From an uncultured Alphaproteobacteria bacterium (lineage in GTDB: Bacteria; Pseudomonadota; Alphaproteobacteria; MPNO01; UBA2964), in assembly GCA_943787225.1 (NCBI GenBank), contig CALSLP010000001.1:1-64000 (forward strand): a stretch of DNA of 64,000 nucleotides, read 5' to 3'. Positions within the stretch are counted from its first letter, which is position 1. Each line of letters begins with the position of its first letter. Shown in pieces: positions 63,602 to 64,000 of this stretch. The position numbers were made by a program, and so were the translations under genes. The notes beneath the pieces are model-generated. The model was not told where the DNA came from. It saw nothing but the letters and a program-made list of their open reading frames with translations, and did no database searches.

Positions 63602-64000
63602 ATGCTGTATAATTTTCTCTTTCCGCTCGCCGACGATTTTGGCCTTTTCAATTTGTTTCGCTATCTAACATTTCGAACCGGTGGAGCTGTCCTAACCGCC
63701 CTAATCATTAGCTTTCTTCTTGGCGGCCCTCTCATTCGCTGGCTCAAAAGCCGACAGGGAGAAGGCCAGCCAATCCGCGAAGATGGCCCTGAAAGTCATC
63801 CGCTGACAAAAAAGGGGACGCCAACGATGGGTGGTCTCTTGATCCTCATCGCCGTCACCACAGCCACTTTACTCTGGGCTGACCTCAGCAACCGCTATGT
63901 CTGGGCAGTTCTAATAGTCACATTGGGATTTGGAATAATTGGCTTTCTCGACGACTATCAGAAACTCACCAAACGGTCCTCCGACGGTCTCCCTGGCAAG
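63602..64000 (+). CDS. mraY: Phospho-MurNAc-pentapeptide transferase MraY, partial
   Basis: The open frame runs from ATG 63602 to the window end (133 codons, no stop). It shows membrane helices and the MraY signature [16 protein letters not shown], followed by [20 protein letters not shown]. It makes lipid I at the membrane. Only the N-terminal third or so is present. Confidence 0.92.
   Translation, partial: MLYNFLFPLADDFGLFNLFRYLTFRTGGAVLTALIISFLLGGPLIRWLKSRQGEGQPIREDGPESHPLTKKGTPTMGGLLILIAVTTATLLWADLSNRYVWAVLIVTLGFGIIGFLDDYQKLTKRSSDGLPGK

Overview
The window looks like chromosomal DNA of an alphaproteobacterium, most likely close to Rhodospirillales. Supporting signs are HemA-type 5-aminolevulinate synthase, the phosphotransferase ChpT, a full CtrA-type site, the alphaproteobacterial flagellar accessory genes motE and DUF6468, small DUF3553 and ribbon-helix-helix proteins, and rnpB directly upstream of the mra (division and cell wall) operon. 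No tRNA, 5S/16S/23S rRNA, CRISPR array or prophage was recognised.

Layout. 0-13.4 kb is a catabolic and accessory region: a UbiD-type decarboxylase, a frameshifted cupin, a TPR protein, two tandem TctC-like binding proteins, a CMD protein, a luciferase-like flavin enzyme, a double DUF427 protein, a NUDIX hydrolase, an orphan molybdenum hydroxylase large subunit and a substrate-binding-protein-like enzyme. An IS3-family element (13.48-14.67 kb) cuts through a cheY gene. 14.7-21.8 kb is a flagellar block (cheY', motE, DUF6468, fliM, fliL on minus; flgF, flgG, flgA, flgH on plus; dksA on minus) with many single-base frameshifts. 21.8-27.3 kb is a chemotaxis block (truncated cheB, cheY, cheW, a hybrid cheA, chpT).

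27.7-40.2 kb is a molybdenum-enzyme island: NAD-dependent formate dehydrogenase beta (NuoE-NuoF fusion) and alpha subunits, MsrP, a ModE-like regulator, MobA, a GIY-YIG protein, FdhD, a PAS histidine kinase and MoaA. An inverted repeat resembling the ModE recognition site lies just upstream of moaA. 40-44.7 kb holds an aminotransferase, hemA, a Mug-type DNA glycosylase, RidA and small genes. 44.7-52.5 kb is a minus-strand run: a giant AsmA protein, then a possible aminoaromatic catabolic operon (FAD oxidase, MBL hydrolase, RidA, 3-hydroxyanthranilate dioxygenase-like, hydro-lyase). 52.7-56.3 kb has a DUF3750 protein, a DnaJ/TerB protein, an EamA transporter and an AmpD-like amidase. 56.4-64 kb has rnpB and the mra cluster mraZ-rsmH-ftsL-ftsI-murE-murF-mraY (running off the end), with a MraZ operator overlapping the promoter.

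The most interesting features are a truncated-haemoglobin-like domain inside CheA where the P2 domain is expected, the ModE-type box with a ModE-like gene nearby, a GIY-YIG protein in a formate dehydrogenase/molybdenum cofactor operon, and two broken junctions (cheY::IS3 and cheB/dksA) that bracket a damaged flagellar block. Most lesions are single-base insertions in short homopolymers, so sequencing error competes with true gene decay as the explanation.
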